Assembly: GCF_035046485.1 (NCBI RefSeq)
Contig: NC_085138.1
Location: forward strand, 424,997,265-425,061,264
From: Aedes albopictus
Lineage: Eukaryota > Arthropoda > Insecta > Diptera > Culicidae
DNA: 64,000 bases
Reading direction: 5' to 3'
Shown here: positions 45,701-58,200 of the stretch, piece by piece
Numbering within the stretch: position 1 is the stretch's first letter
Layout of the letters: each line of letters begins with the position of its first letter
Program-made: the position numbers and the translations under genes
Notes under the pieces: model-generated
What the model saw: the letters and a program-made list of their open reading frames with translations, nothing else
What the model was told of the DNA's origin: nothing
Databases searched by the model: none

Positions 45701-46670
45701 CTAAGGAACGGCTGGAGAAATTCCTGGAAAAACTCCTGGAGGAAGTCGCGGGTAACTCCTGAAGAAATTCGTGGAAGCACCCCAGGAGAAATTCCCGAAG
45801 GAACTCCTGGAGAAATTCTCTGAGGCATTCCTGGAGAAATTCTCGGAGGAAATCTATTGGAGGAATTTCCAAAGAAACTGCTGGAATCTCTTTAGGACTT
45901 CCTCCGGAAATAGCTGAAGGAGTTTCTCCAGGAAAAGCTCCAAGAGTTCCTCTGAGAATTACTCCAGGAATGACTCCAAGATTTCCTGCAACAAATCCTG
46001 GAGGAACTTAATGAGGAATTCCTGGAGGAACTCCTGCAGCAGTTCCCGGAAAAACTCCTGCAGCAATTGCCGGAGGAACTCCTGTAAAAATTCCCAGAGG
46101 AACACCTAGAGAAATTCCCAGATAAATTCCCTGAGGAACTTCTGGAGGAATTCCCGGAGAAACTTTGTGAAGAATTTCCGGAGGAATTTCGAGGAATTCC
46201 CAGAGGAAACTCTAGAGGTGTTTCCGGACGAACTTCTGGAGGTTTTCTCGGAGGAATTTTTGGAGGAACTCCAGGAGGAACTTTTGAAATAATTCATGGA
46301 AGAACACCTGGGAAAATTTCCGTGGAAACTCCTGCAGAAATTCCCGGAACTGCGTGAGGAATTCCTGGAGGATTTCCTAGAGGAATTTCCGGAGGAACTT
46401 CTGGAGCTATTCAACTATTAGAGGTATGTACGGAGGAACCCCTGCAGCAGCTCCTGTAGGAACACCAGGAGAAATTCTCTGAAGATCTGTAGAAATTCCC
46501 GAAGGAACTCTCGGACAACTCCGAGGAGAATTTGGATTGGAACTTCTAGAGGAATGCTCGATAAAGTTCCTCGAAGAATTCCCCAAAAACATAAAGAGAG
46601 ATTCCTGGAATTTCGAAGGAATTCCCGGAGCTTCCTTCATTTGAACTTCTAGAAAAGTGTTCAGTCAAAT

Positions 46671-47300
46671 TTTTAGAGGAATTCCTGTTGGAAATCGTTG
46701 AGGCATTAGCTTTGAAGCCTATAGATATTTCCCCAGCGAGACATCTTTAATCTTTGTGAATTCGACTCAATTCAGAGGACAAACTCTTTCACTTTCAAAA
46801 CATTGTTGACGCGACATGTGAAATTGAAAATTTGAAACAACCACCCGTGGGACTGTGCGGGGTTTGGTCTATTTTTAGTATTCCAAATTTTTGAAACTGT
46901 TTTAATTTGGACAAAAAATGAACCACCACTGAAAATGACCTTGAAATAGCGAAGGCAATTTTGACAATATCGTAACATCGTGTTAACGCGAGTGGGTACC
47001 TCTAGGAACTCAGGTAACAATTTGATGCTGTACAAACGTTTTTTAAACTATTTTAAATCAGCCTTCATTTAAACAAAAGCTGAGCACAAAAGGTACAATC
47101 TTTTATTCAGCTCCTGAACATCTAATTTTGGTGATTTTATTCACCCTTTAGCTGATTTGAGGTTTAAGTCTGATTTATGGCTTAATATGCGCTTAATCAG
47201 TAATGAAATAAATGTAATAATTGTGTAAAAATAAAATAGAAACACTTTCGTGAGCCCATTTTTTCCATAAGCTGCGTCTATTTCCAGAGAGGTGTTTAGG
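46671..47300. other. Intergenic, nothing recognised
   Basis: No supported gene. AT-rich, with some AGCTGATTT/CAGCTGA words towards the end. Confidence 0.4.
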
Positions 47301-47309
47301 AATGTATAA

Positions 47310-47400
47310 GTTAATCGGTGGGAAAACTGGGAATTGAACTCGAATCTCCTGATTTATAGTCACTCACCTTAGCACCTACACCACACATACTCGTATACAT
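47310..47400 (-). mobile_element. tRNA-like SINE head
   Basis: On the - strand TGGTGTAGGTGCTAAGGTGA resembles an A-box region and GAGTTCAATTCCCAG a B-box, with tRNA-like spacing. The sequence continues into non-tRNA sequence, so a SINE rather than a working tRNA gene is likely. Confidence 0.45.
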
Positions 47401-47589
47401 ATCCTCGAAAACAAGAGCATTACTTGTTGTGTCTGAATAGTCAAGAACATATGTTGAACTAAGTCTATATTGAGGTTGAAGAAGCGATGTGGAATTCACG
47501 AAAACATGCTTGGGACAGCTGTCAAAAATTATTTGATTAAAGGTTGAACAACAGATGATTAATTCTGCATGTTGGTATAAGTTACCCAG

Positions 47590-47765
47590 ATGAATAATAC
47601 TCTATTCAACTTGATATTCAGCCATCTATGTATTGCTGATTAAAGAAGTTCAACAAGCCATACTTCAGACCAATATTCAGCTATCATTGTGTTCAGCCAG
47701 TGACGCCATTAACAAGCTATTGTTCAGCTAATACTCTCACTGTTCAGCATTCTTTGTTACTTGGG
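47590..47765. mobile_element. Right end of a CCCAAGTAACA-type element
   Basis: The segment ends TTTGTTACTTGGG, the same terminal word as the elements in the 7-bp satellite. It carries at least six GTTCAGC or TTCAGC repeats just inside. The matching left end is not identified with confidence. Confidence 0.35.
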
Positions 47766-49586
47766 AACTCTGTTTGAAGTTTCTCCAAGAACGCTTTCAA
47801 AAGCATCTCTGGATATTTTTTAAGGATCTCTGGGTAAATTACCAAGATTGTTTTATGTGGATTTCTCTGAACTTTTTCCATAGTATGCCAAAGTATATCG
47901 AACATTTTTTTCTTGAGTTTCAACAGGGATTCCGCTGAAGTTTCTACATAGATTGCCTTTGCAGTTTATCCAGGTTTTTCATGTGATGTTTCTACGTAGA
48001 TTTCGCCGGGGTTTCGGCTGAAATTTCTCCAATAAAATCCCTGAAATATTTCGTAGAGTTTCACCATAGTGTCTTCCTACATTTTATCTATAAATTACTG
48101 ATGGAATTTCTCAGAGACTTCCTCCAAGTGATTTTTTTTATTACTTTTTTTCTTTTTCTATGGAATTCTCCTTGTTATTTATCCAGGAAGTCCTCCTGAA
48201 TCTTTTTGGGATATTCAGAAAAGTTAATCCACACAGGGAGTATTTCCTGGGATTTCCTGTACAGTTTTTTTAAGCATTCTTCCTGATGAATGTCCAGGAT
48301 GCATCCTTAAAAAATTTACATAAATTATCGTGAAGATTTTCTAGGTATTCTTTTAATATATCGGGACTCTTCAGCAGCACTGCCTGAAGACTCCTTCTGA
48401 AGATTTTCCAGGATTTCCGTTTATATATTCTTCAAGGTTCTTCTTGGTGGTTCTTCATGAAGATTACCTTAAGAATCTAAAAGCATACCTTTTTGAAAAT
48501 GTTCATTGATTCCTTCTAGAAATTTCTCAAGATTTTTCCTGAAAATGCTCCAAAAATTTGCCCTGGTTGTTATCTGAGAAATCTTTCTGGAGGAACCAGG
48601 GGTCCCTAAAGCCTTTTCGGGGACTTCTCTTGTAGTGTTAGAAAAAATTACTCTTGGAGATTCTCTATGGATTCTAGTTTATCCAATGATTTCCCAGGAA
48701 TTTGTCCAAGAATTTTTCGTGTTTCTTTTTCAAGTATCTCCAAGAATACTTATTGTTGATGAATCTCTATGAATTTCCCCTAGATATGCCCCAGAAATTC
48801 CTCGTAAAGATTCTACATGTATTTTCATGAAGATTTGCTAGGGAGCCTTCTTAGTGTACCTCCAGGGATTTTAACGGGTTTCATCAGGAATTCGTCCTGG
48901 AATTTCCTCATGGAGACCTTCTTGAAATTCTAAAAGTATTTCTCTTGGAAACTCTTCAATCATTTCCCCTTGATATGTTTTCCTGGAGATTCTCCAAGGA
49001 ATCGTCCCGGCCAATTTTCCTGACGGATTCTGTTTTTAAAGTTCCTCCAAGTATCCCTACGGAAACCTTTCCAGGAAGATCTCTTGGAGCTTCAGTTGAG
49101 ATTATTCTACGAGTTTCTCTAGAGGCTCTTTAAAGATTATCCAGCCATTTACCAGGAATTCTACCAGGTCTTTGTTATGGGGTTTATAACAGTGATGCTA
49201 ATGGAGTTTCTCTAGGGATTCCCCGTGAAGTTTCTGCATTAATTTTTTCCGATCAATCTGCAGAGATTTCTCCTGGTGATTTTCCAGGGATTTCTTCGGG
49301 GAATTTCCCTGGAGGTTCTCAAGGGCTTCTTGTTACACGTTCTCTAAGGATGTGTGCTACAAACTCTTTTAAAAAATTGTTCTAGATATTGTCTCGGCAT
49401 TTGCCCTAGATCTCCCCAGGTAATTTCCCAGCGGTTCCTCCAGAAGATTTGGAAGGGGTTCTTCCTAGACATTTTCCTGGGATTCTTTCTGCAACCTTAC
49501 CATGAAATCCTCCTGTATCTTTGAAAATTATTTTGAACTTGTCCTGGATATTCTCCAAGGATTCGTTCTGGAACAGTTATTTATGT

Positions 49587-49700
49587 AACGAGTTGCAAAA
49601 ACATGATTTCCGCAGCACGTGTCGTACATTTATCCAACGAGGCTTGCCGAGTTGGATAAATACGAAGAGTGCTGAAAAAAAACGAGTTTTGCAACGAGTT
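49587..49700. mobile_element. Hairpin element with AACGAGTTGCAAAA ends
   Basis: Interrupted inverted repeat: AACGAGTTGCAAAAAC, CAGCAC, CGTACATTTATCCAAC on the left pair with GTTGGATAAATACG, GTGCTG, GTTTTGCAACGAGTT on the right, around a GAGGCTTGCCGA loop. The left half recurs inverted in the insertion within the SINE at 19.99-20.06 kb. Confidence 0.7.
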
Positions 49701-49734
49701 CCATACACATTTTTATGCAATAATTTTTACATAA

Positions 49735-49905
49735 TACAACTCATTTGAGTTGCATAATGTTCATAATGCTGCTCAAATGAGTTGCATAATGAACATTATG
49801 CAACTATTTTCCATTATACAATTCATTTCAGTTGCATTATGAACCGGTACGGAAAAATAGGTCATTATGATACTGAAATGAGTAGCATAAAATAAATATT
49901 TTAAC
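49735..49905. repeat. GCATAATG/CATTATGC short palindromic cluster
   Basis: Repeated CATTTGAGTTGCATAATG and its inverses, forming overlapping palindromes. Confidence 0.6.
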
Positions 49906-50465
49906 ACTGAATTGCATAAATTAGCTAGAGAGATCTCCTGAATATTCCCTTGCGATTTCTACTGAAGATTTTCACAGGGATTATTACAGAAGTTTCTCCA
50001 GGCATTTGGCTTGAAGTTTTATCAGGGATCCAATTTGGAGATACTTCGAGGACAAACCTTATTTTTCCACATGTTTCTCTAGTTAGTTTCAGCTAGAATA
50101 ACCTCGAAGTTTCTTTTGGCATTTTTCCTGAAGCTGCTTCATTAATTGTTCTTGGAGATTTTCTATGGAATTTCTTCGGAAATTTCATAAAGTGTCATAA
50201 AGAGTTTCCACTGAAATATCTCCAGGAATTCCAAGAAATTAACTTTCTTCAAGGATTTCTTCCCAAGTTTCAACATCAATTCCCCATGGATGGATTCATC
50301 CTAAATTAAATAATTCCTAAGATTCCTCCTGCAGTTTCAAAGGCTTGATCATGGAGATACTCAAGGAATTCTCTAGGTTGTATTCCCCATTGCGTTTCAC
50401 TAGGAAGATTTCGTGGATTTTCTAGGGTGTATCTCCAGGGAATATCCCTGAAGTTTCTCCAACAG

Positions 50466-51115
50466 TCTGGTGTTCCGAAGGAATTTTAGGGGCATTTCAA
50501 GGGATTCCAAGAGTTTTTGTAAAGGGATATCTGAAAATCTTCTGAAACTTCTTGAAATGTCTTTGAAATTATTCTAAAACTCCCTCGGAACCTATGCAAC
50601 ACATCTGGGTCCCCTTGTAACCCCCGTAAACGCCTACGTAACGCCTCTGAAACCCGTCGAAAATTCTCCTAAACTTCCTGGAATGCCTCCGAGATTCCTC
50701 TTAACCCCGCTCTCCGCCCGAAACCTTCCAAAACTCTCGAAAAAGCCTACGTAACGCCTCTGAAATCTGCCAAAAATGTTCAGAAACTTACTGAAATCCC
50801 TCGGAAATAACTCTAAACCACCTTGGACCCCGTGTAACTTACCTGAGACCCACCGAAACCTGCGAAAACTCCTATGTAATGCCTCTGAAATCTGCTAAAA
50901 AAATATTATTAATAATGTAACGCCTATGAAACCCATCGAAACGCCTCTAGAACGTCCTTCAAGCTCTTGTAACGCTCCAGAGACCCCCTCAACCGCCCCT
51001 AGTACCCTCTGAAACGTCCCTGACCTGCTGGAACTCACTTGGAACGTCTTGAAAGCCTTTAAAGCGCCCCTGAAGCCCTCAGGAACCCCCCTGAGACCCC
51101 TGAGACAAAAAGAGG
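50466..51115. repeat. Degenerate CCTCTGAAACGCC-type repeat
   Basis: Loose tandem of AACGCCTCTGAAACCC-like units, of the same kind as 3660-3960 and 28335-28405. Confidence 0.6.
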
Positions 51116-52620
51116 CTTTACAATGGAACTGGAGATCAAATTACCAATTGATTTAAATTTCGTATTGCAATAGAATGACTACCTCAACTGACTCGTTCCT
51201 CGCAAAACCAATTCAATAGGTCATCGGGTTGAGGCTAAAATTAAATCAGCTAATGGATTTAGTGTAACCTTTGAACACAAGCTCTCCCCCGCTCTCTCCC
51301 ACACCTAACCACCCTCTCCGATTCAGCATCAACTGATTGGCACTAAGCATCGGGCCGAAAGCTTTTGGCACGTGTGGTTTTCGGATCAATTTTTCCACTG
51401 CTCACCGCTAATTGTTTGATTTTGTTTACATTTAATTAATTTTCCAGTGGCCAACCAAATGACGACAGCAGCCGGCAGCCAGCAGCAGCAACAGCAATAA
51501 TGCAATGGCAACAATAGCCAACAGGAAAACATCAGAAATAACCCGATGGCTGTATTGAATGGACCAATTGTGGACCCGGATGGTGGGTGCCACATTTAGG
51601 GGCTCTTTGTATTCAATGGGTCCACTCAGTGGTGGTCATGGCTGGTGAGGTCACGGAAGGTGGAAGGTGCGAAAGGCCACCGGATAAACACGGATTCTCG
51701 TAATAATCATAATAATAGCAATAATGATGGAGAAGGATGGTAGGCTGTTGACAGGGGGTGTCGATGATGATTATATTGAGCGTGTTTGGGTTGGCTGAAA
51801 GTGTGAGTCTATCGGTTGGTGTTGCAATCGAAAGTAAACACGATCAGGGCAAAATAATTCCGGGCTTTTTGATGAAATGGTGTCGCTTGGCATGTGTTTG
51901 GAATTGACCATTTCAACGTTGAATTTTTGTTTCACCTTTAAACTGGTAATGAAGCAAATTATGGAAGAAACAATGATATTTATTTGCCCACAGGCGTAAC
52001 ATGAACTTTAACTGAAGCAATGGGATTTTTTCTAGTGAATCTATTGAAATGATAGTTGAATCCTTTGTTCTAAAACAAGCCAATACTTCGAAACAAGTAC
52101 CATGCTGCTCAACCCGGCCTTCCTTTGTCCTTGCTTCGTTAGTGAAGTCCACGCTAAATAACTTGGGCAAACAAAATCACCCATCCGCTGCTGGTTCACA
52201 CCCTTCCTTCTAGCTACCTACAGTCAATCACAAAACTTCAACCGGCAAACCAAAGGGGGTCCATGTTCGTTTCGCAACATAATGATATCGGCCAGCATCC
52301 ATCGCCCCGAGGCTCATTGCGTACGAGTGAGATCGGTATCCAAAGTGTTCCAAAGTGCTTCAGATAGGCTACCCAACTGTAGAGGAGATGGTAAACGGAA
52401 GAGCTTTGTATGTTGCACTGCTGGGCTACAAAAGCGAGTGTGTGGTTACGGTTCTCTTATGTGGTCAAGTCCGAAATGGTCGAAGCCCCATTTTCCGATG
52501 TAGAGCCTTGTGAATGCTTCAACTTTGAAGCGGAGAGTGTGTACTGTCCTGTTGAAAGTGGTCCAGTTAGTTTGGCTGGTGCGTTTGAGCAGGGATGTAC
52601 TTTGCTGATCCAGATACTAC
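51116..52620. other. Intergenic, no supported gene
   Basis: Higher-complexity sequence with short CAG/CAA-rich runs (51470-51510). No coding region or promoter is supported. Confidence 0.45.
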
Positions 52621-52639
52621 TTCAATGCAATGCTGTTCC

Positions 52640-53200
52640 AAGGTCATTTCAATGCTATATAAATGCTTTTTTATGCCATTTTGATTTTATTTCTATGCCC
52701 TTTTAATGCCATTTCAGAGTCATTTCAGTGCCATTTCAATCATATTTTTATGTCATTTCAATGCCATTTCAATGCCATTTCAAAGCCATTTCAAAGCCAT
52801 TTCAATGTCATTTCTATGCCATTCCAATGCCATTTCAATGCCATTTCAATGCCATTTCAATGCCATTTCAATGCCATTTCAATGCCATTTCAATGCCATT
52901 TCAATGCCATTTCAATGCCATTTCAATGCCATTTCAATGCCATTTCAATGCCATTTCAATGCCATTTCAATGCCATTTCAATGCCATTTCAATGCCGTTT
53001 CAATGCCATTTCAATGCCATTTCAATGCTATTTCAATGCCATTTCAATGCCATTTCAATGCCATTTCAATACCATTTCAATGCCATTTCAATGCCATTTC
53101 AATGCTATTTCAATGCCATTCCAATGCCATTTCAATGCAATTTCAATGCCATTTCAATGCCATTTCAATGCCATTTCAATGCCATTTCACTAATGCTTAC
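52640..53200 (+). repeat. 11-bp satellite ATTTCAATGCC
   Basis: About 45-50 copies with scattered substitutions, most uniform in 52815-53190. The edges (52640-52800) are more diverged, as expected for an array that expanded from its centre. Confidence 0.95.
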
Positions 53201-53327
53201 TATAGTAAAGTGTCGTAAATATATAAAAATAATAAATATTTCAACGCCATTTTAAAATGCCATTTCAATTTAATTTCAATTTAATTTCAATGCCATTTCC
53301 ATGCCATTTCAATATCATTTCAATAAC
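53201..53327. repeat. Transition between 11-bp satellites
   Basis: Diverged ATTTCAAT units plus a short unrelated insert (ACTATAGTAAAGTGTCGT). Confidence 0.6.
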
Positions 53328-54375
53328 ATTCCAATTCCATTCCAATTCCATTCCAATTCCATTCCAATTCCATTCCAATTCCATTCCAATTCCATTCCAA
53401 TTCCATTCCAGTTCCATTCCAATTCCATTCCAATTCCATTCCAATTCCATTCCAATTCCATTCCAATTCCATTCCAATTCCATTCCAATTCCATTCCAAT
53501 TCCATTCCAATTCCATTCCAATTCCATTCCAATTCCATTCCAATTCCATTCCAATTCCATTCCAATTCCAATTCCAATTCCATTCCAATTCCAATTCCAA
53601 TTCCATTCCAATTCCATTCCAATTCCATTCCAATTCCATTCCAATTCCATTCCAATTCCATTCCAATTCCATTCCAATTCCTTTTTAATTCCATTCCAAT
53701 TCCATTCCAATTCCATTCCAATTCCATTCCAATTCCATTCCAATTCCATTCCAATTCCATTCCAATTCCATTCCAATTCCATTCCAATTCCATTCCAATT
53801 CCATTCCAATTCCATTCCAATTCCATTCCAATTCCATTCCAATTCCATTCCAATTCCATTCCAATTCCATTCCAATTCCATTCCAATTCCATTCCAATTC
53901 CATTCCAATTCCATTCCAATTCCATTCCAATTCCATTCCAATTCCATTCCAATTCCATTCCAATTCCATTCCAATTCCATTCCAATTCCATTCCAATTCC
54001 ATTCCCATTCCATTCCAATTCCATTCCAATTCCATTCCAATTCCATTCCAATTCCAATTCCATTCCAATTCCATTCCAATTCCATTCCAATTCCATTCCA
54101 ATTCCATTCCAATTCCATTCCAATTCCATTCCAATTCCATTCCAATTCCATTCCAATTCCATTCCAATTCCATTCCAATTCCATTCCAATTCCATTCCAA
54201 TTCCATTCCAATTCCATTCCAATTCCATTCCAATTCCATTCCAATTCCATTCCAATTCCATTCCAATTCCATTCCAATTCCATTCCAATTCCATTCCAAT
54301 TCCATTCCAATTCCATTCCAATTCCATTCCAATTCCATTCCAATTCCATTCCAATTCCATTCCAATTCCATTCCA
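53328..54375 (+). repeat. 11-bp satellite ATTCCAATTCC
   Basis: About 95 copies with very few changes, some of them 6-bp slips (CAATTCCAATTC). Differs from the preceding unit at three positions. All frames are open on both strands because the unit lacks stops; frames such as NSIPIPFQFHS are artefacts. Confidence 0.97.
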
Positions 54376-55246
54376 TTGGCATTGGAATGGCATGAAAATT
54401 GCACTGTATTGGTATCGAAAAGGCATTGAAATGGCATTGAAATGGCATTGAAATGGCATTGAAATGACATTGAAATGACATTGAAATGGCATTGAAATGG
54501 CATCGAAATGGCATTGAAATGGCATTGAAATGGCACTGATATGGCTCTAAAATGGCATTGAAATTTTATTGAAATGATATTGAAATGGCATTTCAATGTC
54601 ATTTCAATGCCACTTCAATGCCATTTCAATGCCATTTCAATGCCATTTCAATGCCATTTCAATATCATTTCAATAATATTTCAATGACATTTTAGAGCCA
54701 TATCAGTGCCATTTCAATGCCGTTTCAATGTCATTTCAATGCCATTTCAGTGCCATTACAATGCCGTTTTAACGCTGTTTCAATACCATTCCAATGCCAT
54801 TTCAATGCCATTTCAATGCCATTTCAACGCCATTTCAATGCCATTTCAATTTAATTTCAATGTCATTTTAATGCCATTTTAATGCTATTTCAAAGCCAAA
54901 TCAGAGCCATTTCAATGCTATTTCAATGCCAAATCAGAGCCATTTCAATGCCATTTCAATGCCATTTCAATATCATTTCAATAACATTTCAATGCCATTT
55001 TAGAGCCATATCAGTGCCATTTCAATGCCACTTCAATGCCATTTCAATGCCATTTCAATGCCATTTCAATGCCATTTCAATGCCATTTCAATGCCATTTC
55101 AATGCCAATTCATTGCCATTTCAATTCAACGTTACAATGCCATTTCAATTCAATTTCACTGCCATTTCAGTGCCATTATAATGCCATTTCAGTGCCATTT
55201 CGATGTAATTTTAACGCCATCTCAATGACATTTGAATGCCAATTGG
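54376..55246. repeat. ATTTCAATGCC satellite with internal inversion
   Basis: From 54376 to about 54588 the units read inverted (GGCATTGAAAT); from there to about 55240 they read forward again with many variants. The switch points are GGCATTGGAATGGC and GGCATTTCAATGTC. Confidence 0.9.
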
Positions 55247-58200
55247 AAAGGGAATTGGAAATGGAATTGGAAATGGAATTGGAAATGGAATTGGAAATGG
55301 AATTGGAAATGGAATTGGAAATGGAATTGGAAATGGAATTGGAAATGGAATTGGAAATGGAATTGGAAATGGAATTGGAAATGGAATTGGAAATGGAATT
55401 GGAAATGGAATTGGAAATGGAATTGGAAATGGAATTGGAAATGGAATTGGAAATGGAATTGGAAATGGAATTGGAAATGGAATTGGAAATGGAATTGGAA
55501 ATGGAATTGGAAATGGAATTGGAAATGGAATTGGAAATGGAATTGGAAATGGAATTGGAAATGGAATTGGAAATGGAATTGGAAATGGAATTGGAAATGG
55601 AATTGGAAATGGAATTGGAAATGGAATTGGAAATGGAATTGGAAATGGAATTGGAAATGGAATTGGAAATGGAATTGGAAATGGAATTGGAAATGGAATT
55701 GGAAATGGAATTGGAAATGGAATTGGAAATGGAATTGGAAATGGAATTGGAAATGGAATTGGAAATGGAATTGGAAATGGAATTGGAAATGGAATTGGAA
55801 ATGGAATTGGAAATGGAATTGGAAATGGAATTGGAAATGGAATTGGAAATGGAATTGGAAATGGAATTGGAAATGGAATTGGAAATGGAATTGGAAATGG
55901 AATTGGAAATGGAATTGGAAATGGAATTGGAAATGGAATTGGAAATGGAATTGGAAATGGAATTGGAAATGGAATTGGAAATGGAATTGGAAATGGAATT
56001 GGAAATGGAATTGGAAATGGAATTGGAAATGGAATTGGAAATGGAATTGGAAATGGAATTGGAAATGGAATTGGAAATGGAATTGGAAATGGAATTGGAA
56101 ATGGAATTGGAAATGGAATTGGAAATGGAATTGGAAATGGAATTGGAAATGGAATTGGAAATGGAATTGGAAATGGAATTGGAAATGGAATTGGAAATGG
56201 AATTGGAAATGGAATTGGAAATGGAATTGGAAATGGAATTGGAAATGGAATTGGAAATGGAATTGGAAATGGAATTGGAAATGGAATTGGAAATGGAATT
56301 GGAAATGGAATTGGAAATGGAATTGGAAATGGAATTGGAAATGGAATTGGAAATGGAATTGGAAATGGAATTGGAAATGGAATTGGAAATGGAATTGGAA
56401 ATGGAATTGGAAATGGAATTGGAAATGGAATTGGAAATGGAATTGGAAATGGAATTGGAAATGGAATTGGAAATGGAATTGGAAATGGAATTGGAAATGG
56501 AATTGGAAATGGAATTGGAAATGGAATTGGAAATGGAATTGGAAATGGAATTGGAAATGGAATTGGAAATGGAATTGGAAATGGAATTGGAAATGGAATT
56601 GGAAATGGAATTGGAAATGGAATTGGAAATGGAATTGGAAATGGAATTGGAAATGGAATTGGAAATGGAATTGGAAATGGAATTGGAAATGGAATTGGAA
56701 ATGGAATTGGAAATGGAATTGGAAATGGAATTGGAAATGGAATTGGAAATGGAATTGGAAATGGAATTGGAAATGGAATTGGAAATGGAATTGGAAATGG
56801 AATTGGAAATGGAATTGGAAATGGAATTGGAAATGGAATTGGAAATGGAATTGGAAATGGAATTGGAAATGGAATTGGAAATGGAATTGGAAATGGAATT
56901 GGAAATGGAATTGGAAATGGAATTGGAAATGGAATTGGAAATGGAATTGGAAATGGAATTGGAAATGGAATTGGAAATGGAATTGGAAATGGAATTGGAA
57001 ATGGAATTGGAAATGGAATTGGAAATGGAATTGGAAATGGAATTGGAAATGGAATTGGAAATGGAATTGGAAATGGAATTGGAAATGGAATTGGAAATGG
57101 AATTGGAAATGGAATTGGAAATGGAATTGGAAATGGAATTGGAAATGGAATTGGAAATGGAATTGGAAATGGAATTGGAAATGGAATTGGAAATGGAATT
57201 GGAAATGGAATTGGAAATGGAATTGGAAATGGAATTGGAAATGGAATTGGAAATGGAATTGGAAATGGAATTGGAAATGGAATTGGAAATGGAATTGGAA
57301 ATGGAATTGGAAATGGAATTGGAAATGGAATTGGAAATGGAATTGGAAATGGAATTGGAAATGGAATTGGAAATGGAATTGGAAATGGAATTGGAAATGG
57401 AATTGGAAATGGAATTGGAAATGGAATTGGAAATGGAATTGGAAATGGAATTGGAAATGGAATTGGAAATGGAATTGGAAATGGAATTGGAAATGGAATT
57501 GGAAATGGAATTGGAAATGGAATTGGAAATGGAATTGGAAATGGAATTGGAAATGGAATTGGAAATGGAATTGGAAATGGAATTGGAAATGGAATTGGAA
57601 ATGGAATTGGAAATGGAATTGGAAATGGAATTGGAAATGGAATTGGAAATGGAATTGGAAATGGAATTGGAAATGGAATTGGAAATGGAATTGGAAATGG
57701 AATTGGAAATGGAATTGGAAATGGAATTGGAAATGGAATTGGAAATGGAATTGGAAATGGAATTGGAAATGGAATTGGAAATGGAATTGGAAATGGAATT
57801 GGAAATGGAATTGGAAATGGAATTGGAAATGGAATTGGAAATGGAATTGGAAATGGAATTGGAAATGGAATTGGAAATGGAATTGGAAATGGAATTGGAA
57901 ATGGAATTGGAAATGGAATTGGAAATGGAATTGGAAATGGAATTGGAAATGGAATTGGAAATGGAATTGGAAATGGAATTGGAAATGGAATTGGAAATGG
58001 AATTGGAAATGGAATTGGAAATGGAATTGGAAATGGAATTGGAAATGGAATTGGAAATGGAATTGGAAATGGAATTGGAAATGGAATTGGAAATGGAATT
58101 GGAAATGGAATTGGAAATGGAATTGGAAATGGAATTGGAAATGGAATTGGAAATGGAATTGGAAATGGAATTGGAAATGGAATTGGAAATGGAATTGGAA

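Larger units (their letters stand above)
42480..46670. repeat. GGAATTCC-rich 12-bp repeat with an orientation switch
   Basis: A more GC-rich and less decayed version of the 12-bp repeat (TTCCTCCAGGAG). To about 44900 the + strand reads TTCCTCCAGGAG; after an A-rich seam at 44968-44985 it reads GGAGGAATTCCTGG, so the array changes orientation. It is interrupted by the solo LTR (42673-43258), the Penelope-like remnant (about 43850-44400) and a MITE (45552-45700). The frames EFLREFLQ and SSRNSSRS derive from it. Confidence 0.8.
47766..50465. repeat. Degenerate 12-bp-periodic repeat
   Basis: TTTCTCCAGGGATTTTCC-type units over about 2.7 kb, interrupted by the hairpin at 49587-49700 and the GCATAATG palindromes that follow (49735-49900). 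Confidence 0.6.

Noticed and set aside
43505..45872. Frames rich in EFLREFLQEFL, resembling a coiled coil or LEA-like protein
   Set aside because: They occur on both strands and switch strand with the repeat orientation, as expected from a 12-bp DNA repeat and not from selection on a protein.
53301..54602. 300-400-codon frames (IPIPFQFHSNS and WNWNGIGMELE)
   Set aside because: Reading frames of an 11-bp satellite, present on both strands.
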